The notes below the pieces were generated by a model, which saw only the letters and a program-made list of their open reading frames with translations, did no database searches and had not been told where the DNA came from. Shown here piece after piece: positions 45,601 to 56,756 of a stretch of 64,000 nucleotides of DNA. The first letter of the stretch is position 1. Every line of letters starts with the position of its first letter. This DNA comes from Chamaecrista fasciculata (lineage: Eukaryota; Streptophyta; Magnoliopsida; Fabales; Fabaceae): contig QANZ01048603.1 of assembly GCA_003254925.1 (NCBI GenBank), positions 8,132-72,131 of the forward strand. Direction: 5' to 3'. The translations under genes were made by a program, and so were the position numbers.

Positions 45601-48600
45601 CATTTGGCAGCGAAGAAAAAGAAAAAGAAGAAAACCCGTTTGCCTGCAAATGGTAAATCTTCTGATTTCTCTCCTCTTTTCTTTTCCTGTGTCTACTACA
45701 TCTACATGTACATCTCTGTAATCTTTCTTTCAATATCTTTTACATAACACTTGAAAATCTAGTGGAAGATAGAGAGACTTGAACCTCCTCGTCATGTTTT
45801 TTAAAAGTTGATTTAAATAACAATTTGTATTTGTATTGCAGACTTCCAGTGGAAAGCCCCACAAGACTTTGGGCATGAAAACTATATGATGCCAATGGGC
45901 CCACCCCCAGGCTATAATCCATACTGGAATGGCATGCAACCTGGCATGGAAGGATTTATGGCACCATATGCAGGCACAATGCCAATGATGAATTATGGCC
46001 TAGGCCCCTTAGACATGCCCTTTGGAGGTGTTATGCCTCATGATCCCTTTGGCATGCAAAATTACATGATGCCTGTTGTCCCGCCTCCAAGGTATTCATT
46101 TGACTACTCGTGTATTAGCCTGCTGTTGAAAAATCAATATTTAGAGCTTCCCACTGTCCTCAATTTCTCTTTTGACTTTTCACCTAGGTATTGGTGATAT
46201 AGCCTGTTTGTTCTATGAAGTGAATCTAGGGTGTTGGAAAATTTGTTTGTATTGGCTTATTATTTTTTTCGGTAGACGTCTTGTTTTATATATATTTTAG
46301 ACACAATGCTACATTGTCAGAATGCTAACTCACTAGATATATCTTGGGACATGTTCAGGGATCTGGCTGAGTTCAGTATGGGCATGAATGCTCCACCTCC
46401 AATTATGAGTAGAGAGCAATTTGAAGCTCGGAAAGCTGATCTCAGGCGGAAGCGTGAAATTGAGAGACGGGGGGAAAGGTAAAAATGGATTTCTTTTTGT
46501 GTTGTGTATTGGATACTCTTGATATTGTAATATGATTTGGTTAGGAATTATAAGTGTTCAATTCACTTTTAAGTTGAATGTTGGTCAAATATTGTGGAAT
46601 AGCAGTATCTGGTCAAGAAATTATTGCTGGAGTTAGTGTACATCTTCTCTCTGTATAAAGATAGAACTACTTGGCATATTTTCAGTATTTCATATCCATT
46701 CAATATAAACAGTTTAGCAAATTTCAAGATTGAAATTGTAGATATCTTATTCTAAGTAACAGAATCTAAATGATTATATGAAATGGTGTAAATTTATGCA
46801 TTAATGTCAAATAATTATATTTCCATTAATGTCAAATTATTATATTTTTCTACCTTGATCCTTTTATGTCTGAATATTGTTCACTAAGTTGAAAATTTTG
46901 GTAACTTAGTGCCCATTTGACCCTACTTCCAAAGAGGGAAAAGTTGTTTATTTTTTCAAAAATATTTTTCCTTTACTATTTTCACCTCCTTGGTCCAAAA
47001 TTAGAAGTGCTTTTAAGTGATAGCATAAATTGTTTTCCAACTTGGAAGTAGAAGCAGATTTTTTTTCTTTCAAGACAATCTTACCTCAATACAAATTATT
47101 AATTACCACAATTATTTCCAACCCTTTGTTTACCTACCCTCTTAAATACATACCTTTTTTTTAATCAATTTCACAATCAACATTTTTAAGAAATTGGCCA
47201 AACACAAACTACTTCTCAAATCCTTACAGGGGTGCTTGGAAAATATCTTGCTGAAATACAAACTGATTCTCTTTAACAGCATCTTCATGAAACACTTTGT
47301 AAAAGAAGTCATTTCAAAACAATCAGAAACTGAAAGCAGTATCCAATGAGCCCTCTTTCCTAAATATTTCTGTGTAGTATATTTTTCTTTCCTAGTTGTA
47401 ATTTTGATTACCTAATTTTCATTATGGATAGATTAAACAAGTTTTGAATTTTTACCATGACAGTTGTTGCTTGATATTCTGAGCAGTTGTTTTGAGCCTC
47501 TTGACTTGTCTTCAGACTTGGTTATTCTCTGTATGTATGAGTCTAATTCCTTTTTTATGAAACAGGGACTTTGCCAAAGATCGGGATTTTGGTAGGGAAG
47601 TCAGCAGTGGTGGGGATGTTTCTTCAATGAAACCCAAACCTGTATGTGGCTTTTATTTTCTTAATTACCCTCTCTTTTTCCATAGATCTCTATGCAACAT
47701 TTGCTTTTATAGGTTTTTTAATAAAAAGTTTGGCCAGCAACCTTACCGGTGCAAAATAAAATCAAGTGCCCTAGATACTTTTGTTTTTTATTTTGTTCGT
47801 TCAAATTGTCTGGCAATGAAATGTTTTGGATTCATCTATTGGTAGAGATTCACTTATCTACTAATAGCGAGATCTTCTGATTGGTCATGAAATGGCTGTG
47901 GAGGGAGGGACAACCCTATATTTGCCATATTTCTATGATCAACAACAATCAAGTGGTTTAAAACTGAATTTAAAAAATGCAATAATTAAGTAGAAGTAGA
48001 TTAAGCTATGTGGCTGATCTTTCTTACTGAATATGATCTTCTTTCATATGCTTTAGAATCATGATGTTTAGAGCCTGGGTTTACCATTAGATGAATGTAA
48101 ATGATTTGATGCCATAGAAACATCCTTGCAATTTTGATCATTTTCGTCTTGCCCTGTTTAATTGGGTTCAAGGCATCCAAGACTTTTTTTGGGGGCCGCA
48201 TGGGTGAGGAATATGGTTCATGCATTGAGCTTCTGAGATTCCAAAATTTCAGATGTCTGTTTTTCTGTTTTGGCTGCTGTCCTCTTTGAAAATAAGTAAA
48301 GTCATTAATGAAGATCGTGGGTTTTCTTTTTTGGGAAGAATAATTAGTGATTTCCTTATATGGAATAATGTAAAACAGAGCCTAAGCATTTCTGGGTTCG
48401 AACATTAATTTTTTTTTTCGAACATTAAATTTAGTAGATCACTAGCGTGATGCCCATTGAGATTTTTGAATGAGATTGTTGTCAAGGGGATCAAGAACCG
48501 TGTGGCGATCCAATTTAAGCCTTAATGCATCATGGAGAAATCTGTTGCTGCATTTATCTTTTAAGAAAGTGACTTTGTATATGTAATGGTAATGTTTGCA

Positions 48601-50220
48601 AGCAAGACCTGGTTGTAGTAGCAGGCAGTGTGCAATGTCCCAGGAGATCTATACATTTTCTAAATTTCTGCAGGGTTCATCTAAAACCGCTAGTATGTTG
48701 TTGATTATATTCTCTTTTTAGGCCAAAGTCTTGTGTTGGTTCCTCGTGTTTACACCTTGAGGGACCAAAACAGAACAAAAAAAAACTTGAAGGACCAAAA
48801 CAGAATTTTGAGTAAACACGAATGACCAAAATAGGACTTTGGCCTTCCTTTTAATTGGATATTTTGGATTTTGATAGTTGAGCCTCTATTATTCTTTTGC
48901 AAAAATAAAAATTCCGATGGGCTACCGTTGCTCTAATTTCATGTTGAACTGGCATAATGATTAACTTCTTTTGTTAGTCGTAGTAGCTCCAAAAAGATTT
49001 TTTATTCTTAAAATGGAAAAATGGAATTGCTACGGGGTAATAACAACACCTTAATCCCATTGAGAAAGCTCATGTTCATTTTAGTGTTAGAGGCTTTTGA
49101 AGTCATCTAATTTGTATATTTCACCTTATTTTTATCTTGTTTGGTTGTGTCTAATGCGGTGCATTTAACAAATTATTAATTATTAACTAGGCCTTTTTTT
49201 TTCTTAAAAAAAATAATAAAGTCACTTTTCTAAATGGCTTTCATTTTAAGTTTTTTTTTTTTTTTTTTTCACGAGCTGAAGCAAATATTGTCTATTTTGG
49301 CCCCACCAAAAATTGGATTTTATGGCAGGCATATTGTTTTCATTTATTGTTTTTTTTTTTCCTCATTTTGGTGATATATTGTTTTCATTTTTATCGGCCA
49401 CATGAACTTATTGCTGTTTTGTTGTGTTGTGACTTGTGAAAAAGCTTTAGAAAAAAAAAAAAAGAAATCGAAGTTTCTAGAACATTGCTCTAACAACTCT
49501 TCGTTGCCTTCTGTTTTATCGCAGAAACCGATTCCTCCGTCGTCAAGCACCGTCTACAACCACCACCACCGTAACCGTCCGGAGCGTCCATCGCCGGATC
49601 GATCTTCCCGCGAGGTAGAACCTTCACGTCCGGCCAAAAGGAAATCGGAGCATCTCCTAGTTCGCGATCGCGAGCGTGATTACGACCATGACCGAGATCG
49701 TGATTTGGACCAAGACTACGGGTTCCCTGACCATGAGCGTCACCATCACCACCGCCATCACCGATCAGAGTCCTCATCAAGGCCTTCTTCTGAGCCAGTG
49801 ACGAAGCCGTCGTCCACCACCACCTCGGCGGCAGCCGCCGCCGCCGCCGCCGCAGCTGCAGATCGCAAGCATAAGGCGAGCGTGTTCTCTCGTATAAGCT
49901 TCCCGGAGGGAGAAATCATTAAGAAGAGAAAGGTCGGTACATCATCTTCGACTGAAGCAGGCGGTGGTGGATCGGCGACTTCGTCGCATCACAAGGCGGT
50001 ATCGAATGGATATTATGATGATTACAAATCTGGATCTGGATCAGGGAAAGGCGTTCCGACGAGCGGTGGAGGAAAGAAGACTAGTGTGGATTACGAATCG
50101 AGCGATGATGAACGGCATTTCAAAAGAAGGCCGTCGAGGTATGAGCCCTCGCCGTCGCCGCCGCCGCCGTCACAGGCGGATTGGGAGGAGGAAGGAAGGC
50201 ATAAACGTAAGCATAGGTAG
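42683..50220 (+). CDS. PQT3: DWNN-domain E3 ubiquitin ligase (PQT3/RBBP6 family)
   Basis: Fifteen coding exons: 42683-42848, 43317-43413, 43629-43710, 43803-43972, 44064-44143, 44241-44297, 44385-44541, 44615-44763, 44853-45017, 45111-45413, 45611-45652, 45842-46091, 46359-46478, 47566-47641, 49525-50220. All borders are GT/AG, phases agree and the total is 2610 nt (869 residues). Residues 1-76 form the ubiquitin-like DWNN domain (start MAVYYKFKSARDYDSIPMDG). A CCHC zinc knuckle lies at 211-224 (CHRCKVPGHFIQHC). A RING/U-box-like domain spans 295-333, starting CPLCKDVMKDAV. A Lys-rich NLS (KKKKKKK) comes from exon 11, a Met/Pro/Gly-rich region from exon 12, and the last exon gives an Arg/Asp/His/Ser-rich tail with an 11-Ala run. 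In Arabidopsis PQT3 is an E3 ligase that limits oxidative-stress tolerance; animal RBBP6 also links to mRNA 3' processing. Probably nuclear. Confidence 0.93.
46908..47352. repeat. MITE-like insertion in PQT3-like intron 13
   Basis: Left end GTGCCCATTTGACCCTACTT and complement of the right end GGGCTCATTGGATACTGCTT are alike over about 20 bp. Interior non-coding. The boundaries are approximate. Confidence 0.5.
48721..48845. mobile_element. Mutator-like MITE, 125 bp, in PQT3-like intron 14
   Basis: Ends GGCCAAAGTCTTGTGTTGG and, on the complement, GGCCAAAGTCCTATTTTGG, with GTGTTTAC further in. Flanking 9-mers CTCTTTTTA and TTCCTTTTA match 7 of 9. A truncated relative begins at 30327. Confidence 0.7.
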
Positions 50221-51081
50221 AGACCCAATAACAACACTCTTACTATCATCACTGGGAATCCGATGATGGCTGAGGGAGAACTTGCGAGTCTCTGCAAATT
50301 TCCAAGTTTAGACTTTGGGAACTATTTAATTGTAGCTTGTAATAATCTGGATTCTGTAAAAATAAGTTTGAGAATTTCATTTTTCGTATAACAGTCCGTA
50401 CTCCATTTAATCCAAGCTCTCTTTTTATTCACTTGTTTCATCTTCCTGGAAATTTAGCGTCTTTGATATGTCTTTTTTTTTTTTTGTCACACTTTGATTT
50501 TTCATTTTTGTCTTGGGAGTTGGGATGCCTGCTAAAATTGGATAATTAAAATTAGTAATGCATTAATTACGTTTCGAGTTATAGAGTGATTAGTAAAGGA
50601 ATTTTATAAAGCTTGTTTAATCATAATTGATGAGGAGTCCTTTTACAATGAAATATACCTCCATCAATGGCAATTGGCAAATCTATCTGAATTTAAATTT
50701 CTTCGAATTATTTTATATTCACACCCCATCTAAATATAGAAAAATATATTATTTTTAGTATTTGTATTGTGTTTACAAAATATTCAAAAAACTTAAAAAA
50801 ATGAATAGTAGATACTTATATCTAATATTTGATATTTAATATTCTATATTAAATGGATATATTAGCTATGTACAGGGTTTTGTCACTTACTATATGGATG
50901 TGTGAATATAACACATATTTATAAATTTTAGAATATTAATTAATTTTTATGTCTTCAATAAAATAAATAATAGAAAATAATAACAAATATTACATATATT
51001 ATGAATAAATTTTGTAATTTTAAAATTTTTATTAAAATTTAGAAATTTGTAATTATTTATATATATAAAATATATGTCGTA
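50221..51081. other. 3' UTR of PQT3-like gene and AT-rich spacer
   Basis: The first 180 bases are the likely 3' UTR; the rest is AT-rich with no gene. Confidence 0.5.
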
Positions 51082-51115
51082 TTGTATCATGTATTTTTTT
51101 TTTGTTTTCTATAGG

Positions 51116-51434
51116 TGATGTAGAAATTAATACCTAACACTCCCATTAACTTAATGGATGACGCTCCATTATTTTGCTTTATCTTGCATTATCTCATTTC
51201 CCTTTATCTTATCTTGCTTTTTGCTTTGTTTCCCGTTATGTTTTCTCTTTTGCTCTCCACCATTAATCCTTCATCTATTACAAATTGTTAACGGTTAAGA
51301 CTAAATTGCCCATTTATTACTAGTATAAATAAGGGACTAATGTATGTGTGTTGCAATCTTTCAAGAAATACAAGTTGTTTTGTATTTGCTTCAAGCAAAT
51401 TTGAGAGTGGATTTCTCTCCCATTTTTTGTGCCA
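51116..51434 (+). repeat. Left LTR
   Basis: Contains a TATAAATAAGGG promoter motif about 115 bp before its end and CAAGCAAATTTGAGAGTGG just before the terminus; matched in the right LTR. Confidence 0.93.
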
Positions 51435-51771
51435 TTTTGGTATCAGAGTAAGTTCTAGGTCCTAAATTTGAGATTTGGTGAAAAAAACAACGGAATTTTC
51501 GAGTTTTAGAGGTGTTCTAAGCTTGAGGAGTCACTTCCACCTTCAAAAGTCATAGTTCCGTTCATTCTTTTGCAAAACTGAGGCTGCTATTGAACTCAGG
51601 TGGCCGAAAAACCTCAACTTTCACCCCTTTCGATCTTTTTCTAAAATTACAGAAATTTCCCAGTAGTTTCATAAATTACAGAAGTACCACAAAAAATTTT
51701 GTAAAATTTCAGTTCGTCCCTATTTACCCAAAAAAGAAAAAGAAGAAAATTTTCCTTTCTTGTTTATCAAG

Positions 51772-52468
51772 ATGCCTCCAAGATGCAGACAAAGTGCAAG
51801 AAATTGAGCTCAATGAGTTGAGAAGACGAATTTAACAGTTGCAAGAAATTGTTAATGCTCAACAAGTATTAATTAAAGCAAGGCGAGAAGTCAATTCAAA
51901 AGTGACCAAGTGCTTTAGGTTTCAAGGATTTGGGCATATTGCTTCTGAATGTCTAAACCTTAAAACTATCATCATCATTGAAGAAGAAATCCAATATGAC
52001 CAAGATGAAGAACCAATGTTTGATGAAGATCCAATCTTCAATGAAGAGTCAGTGTTTGATGATGAGCCATCGTTCAATGATGAGTTAGTGTTTGATGATG
52101 AGCTAGTGTTCAAAGATGAACCAACGTTCTATGACAAGCCAAAGTTTTGTGATGAGCCACTGTACGATGAGGAGATCACTCCTGCTGACCAACTATCAAG
52201 TTATAAGGTGGAAAAGCTAAGCTTACCAACACAAGAACATCCACATTCACACCAATTACAATTGGTCAACAAAGGAAACGAGGTAAAGGTATCTAAACTA
52301 TGTCTTGTCCATTTTTCCATTGGCCAGGAATACCAAGACAAAGCATGGTGCGATGTATTTCCTATGGATGCTTGCCATCTTCTACTTGGGAGATCATGGC
52401 AATATGACCAACATATCATATACAATGAGTATGTCAATACTTTCTCTTTCGTGAAAGATGGAATATAA
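51772..52468 (+). pseudogene. gag-protease remnant of the LTR element
   Basis: An ATG at 51772 opens MPPR and then loses frame. A coiled-coil-like ELNELRRRI piece ends at TAA (51833-51835), where a Gln codon is expected, and the same frame continues QLQEIVNAQQ. Next comes a damaged zinc knuckle (CFRFQGFGHIASEC; the second Cys is Phe), an acidic region of about ten imperfect repeats around the pattern [V/I/T]F.DEP, and a protease-like end (CDVFPMDACHLLLGRSWQYD). The capsid part is deleted. Non-functional in sequence, but typical of plant Ty3-type Gag-Pol. Confidence 0.8.
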
Positions 52469-52701
52469 GTCAAATTGACACTGTTACCACCAAGTGAATT
52501 GAAAAGAGACAACATGGAGCCGAAGCCACCCCTCTTGACTTGGTTACTAAACAGATGATCAAGGGGACATTAAAATAAATTCATACTATGAGCTATCTAC
52601 TCTTGGATGAAATGGAAGAAATAACTAAAGACACGGATAAAAGTGGAACAAGTGAAGTGACAACTTAACTTGAGGGCGAGTTCTTTCCAACCGAGGGAGA
52701 A

Positions 52702-53013
52702 TGATGTGGAAATTTATATCTAACACTCCCACTAACTTAATGGAGGACCCTCCATTATCTTGCTTTATCTTGCATTATCCCATTTCCCTTTATCTTATCT
52801 TGCTTTTTGCTTTGTTCCCCGTTATGTTTTCTCTTTTGCTCTCCACCATTAATCCTTCACCTACTACAAATTGTTAAAACTTAATTGCCCATTTATTACT
52901 AGTATAAATAAGGGCCTAATGTATGTGTGTTGCAATCATTCAAGAAATATAAGTTGTTTTGTATTTGCTTCAAGCAAATTTGAGAGTGGATTTCTCTCCC
53001 CTTTTCTTTGCCA
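52702..53013 (+). repeat. Right LTR
   Basis: Direct repeat of 51116-51434 with small deletions (for example near the GTTAACGG segment) and scattered substitutions. Confidence 0.93.
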
Positions 53014-53243
53014 ATAGGTATCCTCCAAGGAAGGCAATCCTATTTGAGGCACTGTCGGGCACTAAATGTAATTTTTTTTTTTGGTTTCCTATAGGTATCC
53101 TCCAAAGGAGGCAATATTATTTGAGGCACTGTTGGACACTAAATGTAGACACCTCTCTCAGCAGGGATTCGAACCTAAATTCACCACGTTGTGGAAGACT
53201 AGCCCCTTCCACTAGACTCAACCCCCATTGGTTGTATCATGTA

Positions 53244-55985
53244 AATTTAAGAATTTGACATATTGGTGTATTTGCATTCGTGTCCTATTTCGTATATGTA
53301 TCAATGCCCATGTTTCATATTAATAATATATAATTTGTTAAAGTCCAAAGGATAAAAATTTGTGGGTTAACTTGAAAATATCTAATATATGAAAAAATTG
53401 GGACAAAACATTAAAAACTAAAATAGTACTAAATAAAATTTGCCCTGAGGGTAAAAAAACTGAACAATTGATAAAAGCTTGAAAAGAGAAAGTCTTTCTT
53501 TTTTGGTCAGGTTGAAAAGAGAAAAGTCAATCTAACAAAAGTTAAAACAAGCGGGTCATTTGCGATCTAAATTAATAACTACCCATCTCTGTAGGTTTGA
53601 GTTCCCCTTCAACATTTCGATTTTAGAAGGGTCTTTAAGGTCCGTTAGAAAGTATAATAGTGAAGATGAAAAGGAATGAACATTAAAGGAATGAACATTA
53701 AAGGACATTAATGGAATGAAATGGATTAAAATGGTTTAAGTAGATATATTGTTTAAAATTTTTTTAGTAAAAAAAAGAAATAAACACATGTTATCTTGTT
53801 TGAAAATTATTAATAATAGAATGAAATGACTTATTATTTTTTTTTCAATATTACCCCTATATAACACTGTCCTTAGCATAATCATAAAGATATAATTGTC
53901 CTCACAATTATAAAACTCTTCATTCCATCATTGACTCCCCCAAATTGGAGGGACAATAAAATTTGATTTTTGGAGTGTCAGGTTTGGAGTCTCTCATTGT
54001 CCATTTTATTCCTCCCTCAGAAAACATCCAACCAAATATTTCATCCTTTCCATTCCCCCAATTGACACCCCAACCCCATCCACACATAGCCTTAGGCTTC
54101 CTGTACAAGGCAGTAATACTTCCATTATGATAATCACATCATGCAAATAAGATCACTTGTTATTTTTCCTCACTTTGATATGAAACTTGACAGTGCATTG
54201 TAATTAATGTATATGGCACTAAACATCCAACGGGAGGAGTGAAACATAGGAACTTAGGAAGTCACTAGAGAAAGTTATAACATCCATAGCTGCCATATCT
54301 TAAGATTACATTAACAGAAAACTAAAGTAAGCAAATGATGTTAAACAACACTAATGATGTCACAAAGCTTCACTAAGAGTAGCAGTAATGGCGGGTACAG
54401 AAAGATAATGTATAGAGACGTGCTTCAGCTCATTACGCAGCAAGATTTTTCTGCAAATTGATTGGGAAAAACAGTAGAAATTCAGTAATTAAAGCACATG
54501 CACGTAAATAGTGAAATACAGATTTCAAAAAGAGAGATGAGGAATAAATAAATGAATGGTAATAAGTATATTGAAGAAGCTCTTTACTAAGTCTAAAACC
54601 ATCAAGTGGATCAGATACCATAATCTCAATCAAGATGTGAATCAATCATCTGATAGTACTGAATGATACACAAAGTAGGAAAAAAAATCTCCTCGAAGAA
54701 AGAAGGGATGGCTTGATAAATTCCATCAGTTCCAGCCATAGCTTCAAGGCACATAACCACGCAAGCTAGTTCGAAGGTATGCATGTTTCTCATATTCACA
54801 CACAAATATACAAAGGCACGAGTGATTTTAGACGAATTTTAAAACAGAATCGTACGTTTACAATCCAACTACAATGATATCCTTTTAATTAAGTTAGCTT
54901 CGTTAAAATTAACTTAAATAAAAGTATAGTAATTAAATAGTAGAAATTAGTGATTGCTAGAGTAAGTAAGTACATGGTTGAAATTTCTGATATCCATTTC
55001 AATTTTTCAAGTGGTTCTTTTGTCTTATTGACACTACTCAACCAAAAATAATCATATCTCACCACTTCACTGCCAGGAACTCCATGACAACTTAGAAGCA
55101 CTTATATACAGCAGACGAAATTGATCAAAACATACAATAATGACTGCCCTACGACAGATGACGATTGACCCACTTGGTTTCTTTCTACATAAAAATCACA
55201 GTTGACTACAGGCATAGCAATTTGCTATTATCCTTTTTCTGTTTAAATGGAACAAGTAATTCTGAAAATTTTATCTATTGCTAAAAATGTTCTAAAGAAG
55301 TAAACCATTCACACCTAAGAACATCCTGAGGATCCAGCAAGAGTATAGACTCTGTCTCCTTATACTAGTTTGCGAACAAAATAGAAAAGTGATCCTTCCA
55401 TTTGCACACATTGCATCTAATTAACTTTCCAAGGGATTATAGAAAATATCATTTCATCATTAATCAGCTTAGGATTTTAGGGAAATCTTAAGTCTTAACA
55501 ATAATCTTGCTGCATAATTAGAATCATTAGTTGCAGCACTACGTTATATTTAGCTTCCTTCTGCTACCACAATTCAAAGAGCCTCTAATTTATCTACATT
55601 TGTCAAATTCCTAAAGAAATTCCTCCGTCGCTGATCATAGAACAGTCAACATTTAACCATACCATTTCATTCTGCAAGTTTCATCCATTAATTACATGGC
55701 TTATTCAACTCACAGCTGAATAACAACAACATATCAAAGCAAGAACTCAACACTATCACCACGAATATCATATCCAGTAATCCACCAAAATCTCTTCCTA
55801 ATTTTGTAAGAAATAAACAATATCAAGATGTAGGTAAAGTTGCAGAAGAATTTGCTATCAAATTTCTCAAAACATCACATATGAATGTCCATATATACTT
55901 GTGATTGGACAACATTATATAGCTAGACAGAAAATTTCCCCCTCAAATAAAAGGAAGATCAAATCAAACCAATAATACCTTAATT
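53244..55985. other. Region downstream of IPMI small subunit gene; no firm gene
   Basis: A MITE-like segment at about 53637-54110 (ATGAAATGG and CCATTTTATTCC repeats). At 54375-55100 on the minus strand there are short coding-like pieces with good splice sites (see findings), and the stop of the upstream gene is followed at once by AAG-GTATTA, a plausible 3' UTR donor. Otherwise unassigned. Confidence 0.4.
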
Positions 55986-56756
55986 TCAAGATGAATGAGA
56001 GGGAATCATCCCGGTCTCCCTTGCATATGCAAAAATTCCTCCAGCTTCAATGACAGGTCCAGCATCCCCAATCGGCTTCAACTTGTACTCCTTTCCACTC
56101 GTATGATTGATCAATCGATTCTCAGCAAGCTCCACCGTAACAACATCTCCCGTCTTACACTCCTCGCATATTCTCACTTCTGATTCCAACGGATAAACTT
56201 CACCTGTAGCCACCGAATTCCGAAAGAAAATCCGCGCGTACGACTCCGCAACCACGGCGGCGACGCCAGACGCGCCTAACGCCACGGGAGCGTGTTCGCG
56301 AGACGAGCCGCAACCGAAGTTGGCGCCAGCAATTACAATAGAGAACTTGGTTTTGGTGTCGTTTGGTTCGATGAATCGAGTGGTGTAGGAAGCAGGCAAG
56401 CCAATAAGAGCATAGGAACCGAGTTTTTCATACTCGTCGGGTTTAGAAGGGACGAGAGTCAAATACTCGGCGGGGATGATCTGATCGGTGTCGATGTTGT
56501 CGCCGACGACGTAGCAGAGGCCGTGGAAGCTTGTGGAGTTGGAGATGGAGGAAGAAGAAGGAGAGGCATTGATGCGTGAGATCAATGGAGGAGTGAAGCG
56601 TTGGGGCTGCTGGCTTATTGTGAGGGGCTTTGAGAGATTTGAAAAGGAGGGAAATCGAAGGAAGTGAGAAGAGGAAGAAGGTGAAAGAGAGGAAGAGAGG
56701 TTATGCGATGAAGTGACGGTAAGCGTATGAGGTGTTACTGTAGTGGAAGCCGCCAT
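55986..56756 (-). CDS. IPMI SSU: 3-isopropylmalate dehydratase small subunit, chloroplastic
   Basis: Intronless, 256 residues. Residues 1 to about 65 are a Ser/Thr-rich chloroplast transit peptide. The LeuD-like swivel domain follows: CYVVGDNIDTDQIIPAEYL (81-99), GANFGCGSSREHAPVAL (144-160, the conserved substrate-binding loop), and ARIFFRNSVATGEVYPLE (174-191). With the large subunit it converts 2-isopropylmalate to 3-isopropylmalate in leucine synthesis; in some plants paralogs also serve methionine-chain elongation for glucosinolates. Length and lack of introns fit the plant family. The ATG at 56756 is the only one giving a complete transit peptide. A TGGGC-type site II motif lies upstream near 56910. 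Confidence 0.97.
   Translation of the reverse strand: MAASTTVTPHTLTVTSSHNLSSSLSPSSSSHFLRFPSFSNLSKPLTISQQPQRFTPPLISRINASPSSSSISNSTSFHGLCYVVGDNIDTDQIIPAEYLTLVPSKPDEYEKLGSYALIGLPASYTTRFIEPNDTKTKFSIVIAGANFGCGSSREHAPVALGASGVAAVVAESYARIFFRNSVATGEVYPLESEVRICEECKTGDVVTVELAENRLINHTSGKEYKLKPIGDAGPVIEAGGIFAYARETGMIPSHSS

Larger units (their letters stand above)
51116..53013 (+). mobile_element. Small LTR retrotransposon (Ty3-type relic), 1.9 kb
   Basis: LTRs 51116-51434 (319 bp) and 52702-53013 (312 bp), about 93-95% identical by eye, both TGATGT...GCCA. Target duplication ATAGG (51111-51115 and 53014-53018). The primer-binding site TGGTATCAGAG at 51438-51448 matches initiator tRNA-Met; a polypurine tract GAGGGAGAA directly precedes the right LTR. 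Internal region only 1.27 kb, containing a decayed gag-protease remnant without RT, integrase or RNase H, so it was mobilised in trans. Confidence 0.93.
51094..53231 (-). mobile_element. tRNA-derived SINE, split by an LTR element
   Basis: On the minus strand the head at 53231 begins a tRNA-like region: box-A-like GAGTCTAGTGG (about 53218-53208), box B GGTTCGAATCC (53175-53165), then a body ending in A-rich tail (poly-T on + at 51094-51101). Identical 12-mers TTGTATCATGTA flank the whole unit (51082-51093 and 53232-53243). The 3' module (CCTAT..GGTATCC...AAATGTA plus A-tail) is present twice in tandem, 53014-53070 and 53091-53148. The LTR element 51116-53013 interrupts it. Confidence 0.8.

Noticed and set aside
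49490..49780. Minus-strand frame in the last exon of the PQT3-like gene
   Set aside because: Antisense of the His/Arg/Asp-rich coding tail.
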